A stretch of 64,000 nucleotides of DNA, taken from contig NC_135073.1 of NCBI RefSeq assembly GCF_051401765.1, positions 6,324,001-6,388,000 on the forward strand, read 5' to 3'. The notes below the pieces were generated by a model that was given only the letters and a program-made list of their open reading frames with translations, was not told the DNA's origin and made no database searches. Shown here one piece after another: positions 12,901-26,800 of this stretch; positions within the stretch are counted from its first letter, which is position 1, and every line of letters starts with the position of its first letter. Source of the stretch: Calliopsis andreniformis. Lineage: Eukaryota; Arthropoda; Insecta; Hymenoptera; Andrenidae. The position numbers and the translations under genes are program-made.

Positions 12901-14220
12901 TATTATACAGAGTATTAATTACTTTTTACAAAATGAACTGTTATTAATTTTGTACATAGTAGATAAATAAGTCCATTTCGACCCATCGCAATAAAGTGTA
13001 TATAATCTTACATAATTATAGGAATGTAAAAGTGTAACAGAATAAATAAAATAAATGCTATACTTCTGAATGATGTTTATAATTTAAGAATAGTATATAT
13101 TAACAGTATGTTATTCTAGTAACCATACAAAAATAATATATTTTGTCTGTTAATTAAATAATTTTATATAATAATGCTATTTGTTTCTCTATAAGCATTA
13201 ATTCAGTCTTTTCTACTTGCGTATTAATGCATGTATTTTTTTGATAATTATGCAGTGATTTATCTTTTTTTTCTCTATACATCATACTATTCATAATTTG
13301 AGTCAAATAAAATTATACAGTGGATCAAAATGGACTTTGTATTTGCTGTGTGGTTCTTAAAAGGTTCATTATTTGAGAGTTAAAATTTTAATATTTACAT
13401 TATTATCTAAAACATTATTTGACTGACAACAGGAAGAGTCAAACAATGGATAAGGAGACATTGAAGTAGTTGCATTTTCTTAAACTTCACGTCTTTATGT
13501 AAAGCAAATATTTTCTCTTCTGATAAAAAAAATAATTTAATGCCATGAGCCTTGCTTATTCATATACTGAAATATTCGTAAAATTCTAACAGCATTATTG
13601 ACTAAACATATAGAAGATTAATGGTATTGAAAGGAAATTAATATTAAGGAGTAAATAAAAAGTTATAGAATATTTGCACCTATGCATGCTATAACTAAAC
13701 TAATTGTGTCAAACTTTTATGTATAATCATCAGATAATATTGGCACTTATACTCATTTTGATAGTTCCATTTAAATCATTCATATTTACCTATTTATAAG
13801 AGGCGGGTTTCATTAAAATATTATGGAATACAAATCAGGAGTTATAATATACTCTACTATACAGTGAATCGAAAAGATATAGCGTAGTCGTAAATTGCAG
13901 TAAGCAAGTGTCGGTATAGTCTCAAGTAATTATACTCTTTCGCTTTAGAGTTCTGTGCAATAGAATTGTTAATAATAATGATCGTTTATTCATCTCTGAG
14001 AAATCTATATATTCTATTTATTATATACAACATTTAGGTTCTGAAGGAAATTTGAATTTTATTTCATCATGTATTATTCAAAACATAATGCTTGACACCT
14101 GACTGATTTTACGAGTCCACTATATTTCTTTTATTGTACATCTGATTTGCAAGTTACAACACCTGCATGGAAAGATATGTAGAACCAAAGGAGCAGCGTA
14201 ATTAAATAAGCGTATACGTA

Positions 14221-14662
14221 TATACAGGGTGTTTACAAATTTATGGTACAAGTTGTATGAACATGTAGGGTTTAAGTAAAATAGAAAGTATATTAATGAA
14301 CATGGGTTTCAGTTCAAAACATAAAACTAGGTACTTCTATTTATAAGGAAGAATTATAGATCAATTATAACAAGGAATTCATTATAATTAAAAACTATGA
14401 AAATCTTATGAATAAGAAAATTCGTATTTGTGATTAAAAAAACCTAAAAGGTTATATCTTATATATTTATTTTATACAATATCGTAACATTAGATTTTCT
14501 CGTTAAAACATTGATTCATCATATTCATCATCAGTTTTTGTCTATAGATTAGTTTGAAGTCATTATTCCAACTCCAAACACAAGTTAATTTTCCATCTGA
14601 GCTTTCTTCAGCACTGTACACTGTACACGTGCTCACCCTATGATTTGTGAACACCCTGTATA
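14221..14662. mobile_element. MITE-like element with inverted repeats
   Basis: The left end TATACAGGGTGTTTACAAAT is matched in inverse at the right end by ATTTGTGAACACCCTGTATA. Over about 24 bp the ends differ at only about two positions. The ends lie next to TA, fitting a Tc1/mariner-type TA target duplication. The 440-bp interior has no transposase frame, so it is non-autonomous. Confidence 0.75.
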
Positions 14663-15024
14663 TGATTCAATGTTGGCACTTTAAGAATGCCTCGTCAAGT
14701 TGATTACATTAAATGTGGAATGCAACATGCATCAAGTTTTGCGCATATAGAATCTTGAAAATATTATTCTACAGCCGCTTCCGTATCTCAATATGTATAA
14801 AAATCATTAAAAAAACATTTTTCCCCAATGAAGTATTAAAATAAAATCGTTACCTCGGTGGACCTTCACTTTATGTAACTATTATTTGGTTCCAATGATA
14901 ATCTTTATCTCATAGAATCTTCACGTTGTAATCGGGAAACGTTTTCAAACATTTTAATGATATATCAATATAATTTGACTTAATCTGCACATTGATAAAA
15001 ATATTACCTAAATTTTATGGCATA

Positions 15025-17823
15025 TCATCTAAGAACAAAGAAGTAAATTATAGGGATAAATGTAGATAAACTTGTGAAGGTTCCTGCAGACGAACAGTAG
15101 AGATCATCTCTGTGATAATAAGTTGCAGGTGGATGTTCATCTCCTGGTTTGCAATGTTGATGTTTTTCTTTTAGTTCCGTCTGAAACAAATAAAAACATT
15201 CATGATAGAATTAACTGTTTATTCATCTACATATGTACATAAATGTATATAAACATATATTTTAGATATATTAGTTCTTACTTGACAAATATCTTTACAT
15301 GGAGGACAAATTAGAGCACCCATATGGAGCCAACCATTTTGCATTATTCTAATAGCAATTTCTTGGCCAGCATGATAGCAAGTATAAGTATAATTTGCAA
15401 CCTGAAAAATAAGAGAATGAAAATAATAGAATTTTTCATACATTAATAATTTCCTGCTGTATAAATCTTGTTTCTTACATTATAATGATATAACATATTT
15501 TTCATAATCAACTAACCATTATGTGCAATCTTCCTGCTTCACACTTATATTGGTAACATCCAGAACCCCAATGTTGCCATTGTCGAGCTTGTTTGCAAGT
15601 TTTTTCTTCCCACATTTGATTTGTGTGATCAAAGCACCTTGAATGTGGGCCATATTTTTCCAGAGCAAAATTTTTGTCTGGATCTAAAAGACAAATAAAT
15701 ACATTTTTTAATAGTAATTTGAAAAATGAGGATAAATAATAAATTAGTTTTTAAGTTTTACTTTTAGATAGTGAAAATATTCTCAATTTTGAATCCCAAA
15801 TTTTAGTGAAATCTACTTGATTTCTGATATTCTAATTTTCTTTACGAGTATATTTGTTCAAATAACTATAAACTCTATTACATAAAAATAAAGTCGATAT
15901 TTTATCCAATAGCATGAAGTTTTCATAAACAGATGTTCATAATTCCGAAGAACATGACTTACGAGGATTGTTCTCCTCGTACAGACAATGAGACCCTCTA
16001 ACTACTATATTCCGAGTTCTCCACGTGAATTCTTGTATGTAGGGACAATAATCTGCCAGAGATACCGAACCACCATAGTACTGTTCTTCTCCAGCTGCTA
16101 CGTGAGGAATTGTGTCGAAGTTCTATGAATAAAATGAATGGAATGAATGAATTTAAACTCGCTGAAAAATCTAGGGTCAAGAGTCTTTGAAATAAGAAAC
16201 ACAAAATATTAAACGAATATGGAGAAATTTGCGAAATAATTGTAAAAGAAGAATTAAACTGTAATACTTTTACTTGAGAAATATGTAACGTACATGCATT
16301 TTCTACTGCTTCTATTTTATTTTAAGACTATAAATTGTAGTGTATATACATATAACGTGTCATATTTAGAAGAAAAATGTACTGGACATTCCAGAACTGT
16401 ATAGTTAAAATATTTACATGTTTCGTGCAATTTCGTACCTGATATTTTTTAGGTAATGGTTGTTGATGTTTAACTAAGTTGCATAATGCTACGGAACTCC
16501 GATCATCTGTACATTCGGTTTGTAATGGATCTTGTTTCACTTTGTTGCAAAAGGGATGAATGGATTTTCCTCTAAAATTTGATAACTAGGTTTATAATTG
16601 TTCGTAAAGAATTTCTATTAAATTTTACTATACATAGTCTGTCATTTATTTATCATAAAATGTATCTGAATTATTTTATCTCATTTACAAGATATGTGAA
16701 TAATATAACAGATAAACATATTGTAATATTTTTAATAAGTAATACAGTGATTTTAAATACTTAATAAAATTTATAGAAACTTTTCGAATATTAATATGAA
16801 TTTGAGTTTCTGCAGTAAAATTTTAAGTTTGTTTGAATTATATAAAAGATCAATAAAAGCATGTAAAATAGTACAAAAATGAGAAACGTGGTCATTTAGT
16901 ATTTTTTATATTGAGTTCAAATAGTTCTGGCAAAGATGTCACTCCTATAAAAGTAATACAAAAATAAATGATAGGAATATAAGATAATGTAAAAGTACTT
17001 ACGAAAAGCGAGACGATTTAGAAGATATCCATTCTTTGCAAGACTTCATTGCAAAATTGCAACCGAGATTTCTGCCCCAGCCCAGTTCCTGAGCCATTGA
17101 ATAATTTGCGCTGTACCATCCAGTATCTTCCATTAAGGCGAGCGTTATTCTCGAGTAAACTGGGTTTTGAGTATGTGTCCCTGTCATAGCTTCATTCTAA
17201 TTGAATAACAAATATAATTGCACAGAGCCATAGAAGTATTGCAAACAAACAGGTACACAACGCTCGATAACAGATGGAAAGAATTTTAAGAGTTAGTTCA
17301 CTTGTGATATTTCACAATTTCAATTTACAGCATGAAATGATAGAAGCCGGACAAATAAAAAAATATGAAACATTTTATTTGAACTGCAGCATTTTTCGAG
17401 AGATAGAAAATTTTTAATTAAAAATTTCATTTTATTCTCTTATATTTGTAAACTCAATCTTTCTTTCCTTAATTGAAAAGAAAAAGAACGCATAAAAGCA
17501 TATTTTATACGCGCGATTAGCGGTGAGGCTTTTAAATTTATTTTCTCGGACTCCCACCAAAAATAGACCAACTCGATTTGTATTCAGAGCTACATACCTC
17601 GAACACTCGCTTCTCCCAATGTGTCAATGCAGTGCCATCCTCCCCTTGGTCTTCTAACTCTGCACCCTCTAGTTCCGGGCAATTGAAGTGAGCTTGAACT
17701 TCAGCACGAACCCTGGGCGTGACTATCATTTGCATCGACCTTTCCACATAGCCGCCGTGCACTTGCCAGTACGGTCTGATCACAGTCTTGATCGTGTTTT
17801 CGCTCCACTGATGCGTTTGTAAC
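15025..17823 (-). CDS. Lmln: LMLN C-terminal exon cluster (seven exons)
   Basis: Exons 17598-17823, 17003-17196, 16439-16571, 15963-16122, 15517-15683, 15282-15401 and 15025-15180 sit within 2.8 kb. The first carries the third zinc ligand (THWEKR), the second the Met-turn ([11 protein letters not shown]) and [17 protein letters not shown]. The rest is the Cys-rich C-terminal region ([42 protein letters not shown]) and the hydrophobic tail. All junctions are GT-AG; the donor at 15516 is GTTAGT, weaker than the rest. Confidence 0.94.
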
Positions 17824-20800
17824 CTATGCATAACGAGCACCGAATGTTATCAGCGCATTCTCATCTGGCAACCGATTATTACTCCTTCCTTAATGAGAAC
17901 GAATGCAATTTCCACTGATTTTTCAAACAGTCGACACCCTCCTTCCTCTCTAAACGTAACTGAAACGTCTATCGTAATTACGATCCATTGAGGTTGGTAG
18001 AAAGGTGCTTTCGAATTTGCAGACTTGCAGTATTCGTTTAAATGAGCAAAAATCGCTTAGTAGACATACAGTCGCAAAATATTACTGTCGGAGTAGACAG
18101 CCATTTTCGTCTTCGATTTCTCTTTCCCTCTGTTCCATTAATAATCTGTGCTCATTGTTTTATATATATATATATAGTTAATGAGTCATTAAACTTTAGG
18201 TGAATAGAACATTTTTTGACGAATTTATAAACTGAGTTTATGGTGAACTTGAACTAGAGAGAACTTGAACTTGAAATTTAATCGTGTCATATTAACTTGT
18301 TAATTCCAATATTTTCAGGCTTTTGTGAGGATATTTACAAAGTTTATTGTAGATATGTATTTGTTTTCAGTAACATGCTATATAGATTTTACAATAGCAA
18401 TTAGAGCAGATATGTTTATGGAATAGTTTAAGATAGTCTGTTGCTAAACGATGAATATAAAATTTGTATAATACTATGTAAATTATAGTACTAATTTTTA
18501 ACACTATTTAGATTTATTGAAAAGAGTTAAATTTTAATATAATGGTTGCAATACGAAAATAGGATATTCAATTGATTAATGTTTAGATACAATTGATTAG
18601 CTTCATTGCAATTGACGGACAAATTTTTACACGAGCAATTTTATTGAAATTAATACATTCGTTTCATAATATTTCAATATAACTTGCTTTCAATTTTAGT
18701 AACGTTTCTGAATCTATTTTAAAGTGCTCGAGAAGCAATTTTTTTCAATTCTACTATATGTTACGATATTAGAATGTGTTAACTTTGATTAATAATTTCT
18801 CGATAATTGTACAGTAAATCAATTCCATATTTTATACAAGAGTTTGTTGTAGTTCAAATTAGTTTTCCTCAAAATTTGAACGAAATCTATAACTTTTGCG
18901 TCTAGCTAAGAACTACTTTAAAAGAATTCAGGAGAATCCTCGACAAGATAATGCAAAAAATAAAAGCTTATTTCATTAGCTCGTTTGTGTAAAACAAAAC
19001 ATATTTATAGAAAGCATTTTGAACGACATAGGACTTAGGTAACGAAAGTTTAGATAGTAGAGATTCTAGCGTCTAATAAGAATCTTTTTGTCTTTATGTT
19101 CATTGAGTTATCTCAATTAAAAAGAGGCGTATAAGCGATAATACAAATGGTAACATAATTTCCTGCAAAATGTGTTTATTATACAGTTCAGTGAACCACA
19201 AAGGAGGATAGAAGGCGGCTACAATATAGCTGAAGTTAGGCGGGGAATTCCATGATGGTACACATTGTCGGGGCACATATATTGTAGATCTAAAATGTAA
19301 GAGGATCCACGTAAAGAGGTTCAGGCACGAGAGGGCGAGAAAATGCAAGCTCACGGCCAGATGGACCTCAGATATTGAAGGATGCGAATCGGAAAGTGGA
19401 AAGAAGGGGAGTTTGAGATTACTGGTATGCTGTTACTGTCGGATTGAAAGAATTACTATCTTGGGAGGAATGGGAGGCTTTCATGTTTTAGTGAATTTGA
19501 TATTTAGTTTGTTTTATTTATCAAATGATATCTTAGTATATTCATTTTATTCGTATTTAAAAATATTTTCCGCATAATAAACTGTATTTTGTGATCAAAA
19601 ATTTGTTTAAAAGTAGAAAGTTTAGAGTCGTATATTTATTAGATTATTAGTTAATATATCTTTTTGTTTGATTGTGAGATAAATAAGTTTATATAAGTTA
19701 CATTTATTTTTAAGAATATCAAATTGATTATGAATCGATATTGAAGTGATGTTAGAAAAATAATAAATATTCTTTTCTTAAATCATCTGATGTTACAAAA
19801 ACTTATCATTATGGCCGCACCAATAGAGTCAACATTGTCAAGTATAGTTTTGAATCACTTGTAAGTTTGCATTAAAATCATATTATATGTATAGCAAATT
19901 ATCTTTTGAGTTGGAATTAATATTTTCAAAAATGATTATAATACTATTCCGTGTCAATTTAGTCTCTGACTGTCAATGTAGGACCGCTAAAAATGTTTAA
20001 ATTAGTGGAATATTTTTGTCATAGAGTTAACAATTCTTATTAGCCATTTTTCATGATTTGACGTCAGACATATCTCACATTGAGTTTTGATAAAAGTGGT
20101 AAATTTAAGGCATTTTCTTGTTTGTTTTTTTATAATTCTTATTACAACAAACGTTTTAATGTACACAATAAAACATGTAAATACCACTGGTAAAAGAATT
20201 TATTTTAGTTAAATTCTGTTTAATTTGCGACATTGTTATTCATGTTTGTTTTAATTTACATGTTAATTACAGTAAGATCAATCGAAACGGTTGAAAGCTC
20301 GATATATTTGTAACACCATAGTATTATCTTTAGGATAATTAATGACGAGTAAGGTTAAACGCTTCAAAGGGAGGTAATAATTAGATACTATGCACACATA
20401 ATTATCAACGTACGTATTTAGCAATAATTTGGATAATCAAGATAATTTATTATTTATGATATAATTTAGTAGTTAAACAAGTAAGATTTTTACGAGTTCT
20501 TAATTTGATGGCTAGTAAGTATAATACAAAAGAAGAATATAATGACTTAGAATTACTTAAATTCAGTTAACGACAATGTCTTTACTTCCCTTAATTCGCA
20601 AAGTAATTCTAAACTCTTGGATTGCCGTGTAGGTGCACGTTAATCGCTAGTACTTCTAGTAATAAAACAGGATTAAATGCTTTCAATGCTCCAAATGTTC
20701 GAATAGAGAGCTCTCTCTTTTTCGTGGAAACTCTCCACTAACGGAAGGGCAATGCTTTCCTTGAACTAGCTACAATAAAACTGAAACGAAAAGCGTGAAA

Positions 20801-23800
20801 GAAAAAGGAACCGAAAGGGGACGAATAACATGTGTCAACTTTGGAATTCGGTTCGTTATTGGCTGTTTACTTAGACAAAACTAGTAATATTAGGACTTTC
20901 CCTATTTTAAATGCGAGGGTACACCAATGTCTGAGAATACGTGAGAAAACAAATTTGTTGCTCGGAAAAGAAGGAAAAAATACTGTGAGTTACTTAATTA
21001 CATGTGTTCATAAAGAAGAGAGTAAGAATATAATTTCATTTTATTTCTTTTTATTTTTTGGTCTAAGAAGTCTGAGAATAACTATGAATAAAAGAAAATC
21101 AGACGATCAACTTAAGATTTAAGGGGATCTCACGTGCAATGTGTTGCAGAAACATAAATATTGTGGATTTTAGAGAAATTTTGAATTTTTTATTTCTCTT
21201 GATTAACCCCTCGAGGATCGTTTTTTTCACAACAGTATGAAAAGTACCCAAGTATATTTGAGCTTACGTGTTAAGGGGTTAAGGCAAAATGGCACAAGTA
21301 TAAATTCGGATAGCAACTTTTACAATACTTAATTTCCAAATACTGTTAAATATGTTAGTCCTGTGTGCAGATCACAACTTTAGTGTTTCATATTCCTACC
21401 TTGTCTCACGTTTCTACCCTATCATATTCTACCCTCTTCTCCACTACACATGGTGTTCGATAACAGGTGTTAGAAACTCGAGTTGCGTTTAAAGTCTCGT
21501 TTTCGAGCTACCGATTGTTAAAAGTACACTTGTACCGCGTGTGAAATGTGTCTGACTTGGACATTTATTCTATTTGAGGTATGTTATTAGAATAAGTCAA
21601 GCCAGACGCATTTTCGCGTACCTTAGATGCTTTGAATGTACCTAAATTAACTCAAGCCCATTTATTCACAAGTAAATTTTATACAGCATCTTACTGCTTT
21701 CTTTTCATTTTGATTAGAATAATAGGAATTTTTAAATTACGTTATAAGTAAAAGATTTAATAGTATAAATTACTTTAAATACTATTTTAAAAAATGTATA
21801 ATCGCATTTATTTCTGTGCTTTCTTAAAAAATAACAAAAAGAGACTTGGGTCAGATCATAGGGTCTGGTTGTCTCTCAAGGATAGAATTAATAGCAAGGA
21901 AACCGAACCTTAACCGCAATTCGTGATTCTTGATTTTCGTCTTATTTTGACATATAAAACTACCCTTTCAAATTCTTATCACTTATTGTTGAACATTCTA
22001 TATGCAAACTGTCGTCATTAATTTGAATTTATTTCATGCAAACATTTCTAGATAAGAAAAAAAATGATTAGGCATTATATGTTGTCACAGAGCAGGATAT
22101 TTTAAAAATTGTTCTATACAAATGCCATCGTCAAGCTAGTTTACGTAAATGACACAAATAATTAGACTTATCACTGACATTAACTATTTCACTCAAGCTA
22201 AAGACTTTAGCTCGTGCAAACTTGAAATCTCCGTTTAGATGTGATGATTTTTTTACACAAACTGGAATACTCAAATGCATTTCGAGCAAATGGTATGAGC
22301 GTGCAAACCTGGCATTAAAAATGAATCCTTCGCGTTGCAAAGTCTAGGTTTCCAGTGCCTTAGATGGTTGGAAATAGACGATTCCAGGATAGTAGCCACT
22401 ACTGGGTCCATCAGTAGCGATAATAAAAAGACGTAGTACTTACTTTTCGTTTAACGACGGTTTTCCTGTATCGCTTCTTCTTGGAGTTCTGGGCTCGCCA
22501 TGTTCATCCCGGTAGAAAGCATACAGGCTCACGGAAAATCCTAAGGCGTGGAGAATCTCATGTTTCACGGTACTTAACAGAGTTTCCAGTTCTTGTGGTT
22601 TCGTGCTAATACTTCCTGGGCAGAGATTGGCATGGCCTGCTATAGGTCTAAAAAGTATCAAATCGTCTTCAAGATTCCATCAGACTACATCAAAACGGAA
22701 GTCGAAACAGAATGCTCGAAAAATATACGCGATGAATTTCGCAATGGCAATGTAATATTCGTTTGATTTTGTTATGCCTAGACAATGGAATAGCGGAACA
22801 AAGTATACCTTTCTTCGAGATATTTGATGATAATAAATTTGAATGGATATTTTGTCAAATTATAGTCACGATTAATTTCACTAATGTTTTTGCTGTTGCA
22901 AAGGTGAGAGTTACCCCTATGAATCGACTTAATGTATGTATGTATCGGTAGCAAGGAACGTGTTAAGTGGAAATTGAATTTTGAATTTAAAAAGAGAAGT
23001 AGATAAATTACATATATTAACATTGGAAAACAGAAATTTATGGAAAATTGAAATTATTCGGATATTTGCTTGATGTACTTTTGTAAAATATAGGCTGCAA
23101 AGTATAAATATAGATTATCATGTATAAGTATTTGGACACCTTCAAATTATTGGTAATGCATAAAATATCTACACTTCTTTATTTATACTAACTACACGAA
23201 AAAAAATAACTCCACAATTGCCAAAGACTTCAGCCATTTTGGCTTAAGTGCTCGGGCAGATGTAATCAAGTCACAGCAATCTAGACGCTCAAACAGTATT
23301 AGTTTTGTAACAGTAAGTCATATCTATGACTTACCAAGAATCTCCTGATGACGTAGATATGGCATTTCTGTTCAGTAATACATGAAAAGTTGATATCACT
23401 TAAGGGTAAGGTTAGCATAACCGAAAAGTTACTTGAAAAGTGCTAGCATAACAGGACCCAAGCTATTTTAGCTTGCCTGTCTAAAGTAATATTGGCGTAA
23501 TTTTTTCCCTGTGTAATATTAAATGTTATTCTTACTGGTATTTCTAAACCTCATATAATCGTCTGAAATGATAACATGATAATAATAATACTATATTATA
23601 GAATTTTACTTGGTGTATTTTACATATTCCAACAACATGATAGTGTCCAAATCTTATGCACGGTAGTGTATGTAAAACACGTCGAACAATTGTATATTGT
23701 AAACAAAAGATCGAATAAACGCGTTAAGTACCAATTGAACAAATGAAGGAGATTAGCTTACCGATCTAAGGCTGCTTCTTGTTGACAGTGCGCAGCGTAG

Positions 23801-26800
23801 GCTACAGTCATGCCTTTGTGGCACCTCTCAGTTTGCATTGCGGACACATAGAAGACAAAATCGGCTCCGTCTATGCCTCGACCTGCTTTGCTACCTTCCG
23901 CTATTCCGCAATTGTGTCCTGTCGCGTTGCACGTTCGACAAACCTAAGGGCCAAATAAATGATGCATGAGATATAATCGGTTTGGTCCAACATAGTGATT
24001 ATCATATCAGTATATTTAGTGGCAGTCTTATGTAAACAAGCCAGAATTATATTAGCACTTAAAAGAGTGTATTATATTACATTGCTATGGACTGCCTTTG
24101 ACGAGAAAATTAATACAACAATCGAACATTAATGAGAAAATACTATAAAACTACTTTTGCACAAATCATAGTAATATTGACGTTAATAAGTATTTATTTG
24201 TATATGTAAGTACTTATTGTTATCCAATATTCCTATTTGATATCTAGTTTAGAACACGTTTTGTTCTCTAACTGTTAATTTATGTGTATAAGTCGAACAT
24301 AATTAACAAGGATTCTTAACGGAGTTCAGTAAAACGAAGGCATTGAGTAGTGAATGGAGTAATGCATTAAAGACAGTTTTCTTCAAAGTCATAATTAATG
24401 TGAAACTTTTAGTATACATAACATGACAGTCTGTGTACTATTATAATAATTTTCATTGCTTATATTTGACTTTAAATAATAGGTTGAACGTTATACATTG
24501 TAAGATTGTTTAATGAGAGATGAATTTATTATTAACTTAATTTAGTATATAAATCAAATAGTATGTAGTATTCAGTATTGACTCTGTCTTGTTTTTGGTC
24601 TTTTGTAACTGTCTTTACGTGTTACGCAATTTTTTTTTAATTATATCATGATAGATAATTAACATATTAACAATCACTCAACCTCATCATTTTAAAGTTT
24701 TTCATTTATACGAATACGAGTTTCTAAAGTGAAAATACATTAATGTGGATAATAATGTGAACAGATTGTGGAAATAATAGTGAGCTTATAACGAGGAAAT
24801 TAACTTTCTAATTTTTTGCAACATAGTTTCTTTTAATAAGGAACATTAATTTCTTACGTCAAGATGATCTTCAGGGACGATTACTTCGCCACACATTGTG
24901 ATTGATCGACAAGTGTCTATACAGTGTGTATGATGATCCTTAACGAAGACTTGGCTACTCTCGCATTTCCTAAAACATAAATTAAAATACAATTATACAG
25001 GACGATCCTTCCAACTTTAATATTCAAAACGTTTCTCCAACTTTAATGTTTAATGAAAATTAAAATATTTTGTAGCAATTTTCAAAAGTTTCTTAACTAG
25101 CTACAAGTTAAGGTTAATTAATGTTATAGGAAAGTGGAACGAACTTATAACTGCAAATTATTAAATTCGTCAAAAACACCAGTATGACATATTAGAAACT
25201 TCATACGTTGCTACGTAGAAATAAAAATATTTTTGTCATATAACACATTTACTTAGAAAAATGATAACATTGTAGAAAACATTTATTTGAAATATTGAAA
25301 ACAGACAAAGCTTTTATAAATTTTGAAATCCTGTGTAAATAATAAAATAATAGATATTAAGTCTTTAAAATGTTGCAAAATGTGAACATAAAATTAAATT
25401 TCAAAAACATAAAAACGGATATAAAGAACTCCAGAACAGTGATAAAATAATTACGCGTAAATTGAAAGCAAATTATTAATATTATATATAGTATTCTTTA
25501 GTTTGAATTATTAATAAATGAAAATGGGTCTACCTAAACAATTCAAACCTTCTCTAGCGAGTTTAAAAAACATGTTTGAATGATTAATTCATTTGTAGAT
25601 AAAAATTAAAGTTGACGCCCAAGACCTGTTAAAATTGGCCAACACTAACAACTTTGACTAATTATATCTTTTTAACTTTTGAGTTATGAGTGTATAGCTA
25701 CACGCTATTTCGTGCTCAGAATCACCTCCAGAATCGGTTAGCAAGTTTTTGCACACGAGCAAGGAAATACCCTGCATGTTAAGGCTACCGATATGGCGTG
25801 ACCGATATGCAAACTTTCCGAGGGTTGCGAGGGTGCCATGTTCGTCTTAATCCTTCTACTAAGATTGTTGCAGGGCAAGAATGTTGCCTCACTGTAAAAA
25901 TTGGTTCAAAAAAATTTTACAAGGAATACAATTTTATTGGTGATACTTAAGCAATTTTTAATTTATGTACTAAATTTCCATTGTCGTTTTCAAATTTTCA
26001 ATGTTATTTCAAAATCTTGAATTACGCATCATTACAAAGTTAAAGTGCCAGAAATTCAACAAAAATAATTTACACATTAAAAATAATAAGTATTACACAT
26101 CTTGAAGTATATGAGAAAGCTCTGATAAAAATTTAGTCAGTTTGTGTAGAATTTGCAAAAGCCAGTGTCCTTTTATACGAACATATTGTTTACAGAGTCA
26201 TGAAAATTATTCTTTGTAAATATTATTTCCTTTTTTATAGTTACTAAAAAGAAGTAAAAGAAAGTGTAAATAAATAGCATTTTGTTTGATTAAGTATTTT
26301 TTAAAAAATTTACGTTTTAATTGCTTCAATAGAAAGAGGTATATACACAAATCAAAGGTACTTTTATTATTAGACACGAAAGAGATATCAGAATTGCAGT
26401 TACTGTATCCACGACTTTCAAAGTCGTATAATGTTTCTTTGAAATTGGAAATCTTCATTCGAGGAAAATCGTTTAGATAGCCTGAAAAAGTAGACAAGAT
26501 CAACGTCGATCGGGGTTATCTCAATGGAACAAGAATGACCACCATGGGAGAGGCAGTCGTCTGGAGATGTTTGGACAATGTCGATCCGATGTGTGTACTT
26601 TTACGCGATAGAGTTAGATACATGGTACATCAGAGAAAGCTGCACTGCGATAGAAGCAAGGATAGAGAGGTCTCCAGGGGATAACTGGTAGCAGGGTATA
26701 AGTGTACTCTGCTATACAAACACGGCTGGGACGCACATATTATATGTATAAAAAGAGTGAATGTAAAGATGTTACAGGTTATGAGATTCTATAAATTGAA

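Larger units (their letters stand above)
8291..15024. other. Intergenic, TUG gene to LMLN gene
   Basis: About 6.7 kb, strongly AT-rich. The left edge holds the TUG promoter and 5' UTR, including an ATGT-type microsatellite near 8351-8370. The right edge holds the LMLN 3' UTR, whose end could not be fixed. Otherwise I see two possible orphan exons near 9250-9978 and TIR-type elements near 13858-14662. No conserved coding sequence was found between 10000 and 13800. Confidence 0.6.
17824..22443 (-). other. LMLN intron, 4.6 kb
   Basis: No coding sequence is supported. It holds a (TA)n tract at 18160-18176 and one copy of a dispersed repeat near 21938-22012. The rest is AT-rich and unremarkable; the minus frame at 17881-18170 and the plus frame at 20832-21122 look random. 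Confidence 0.65.

Noticed and set aside
23700..24970. Pseudogene interpretation of LMLN because of isolated exons
   Set aside because: All twelve exons keep frame, splice sites and catalytic residues; nothing indicates decay.
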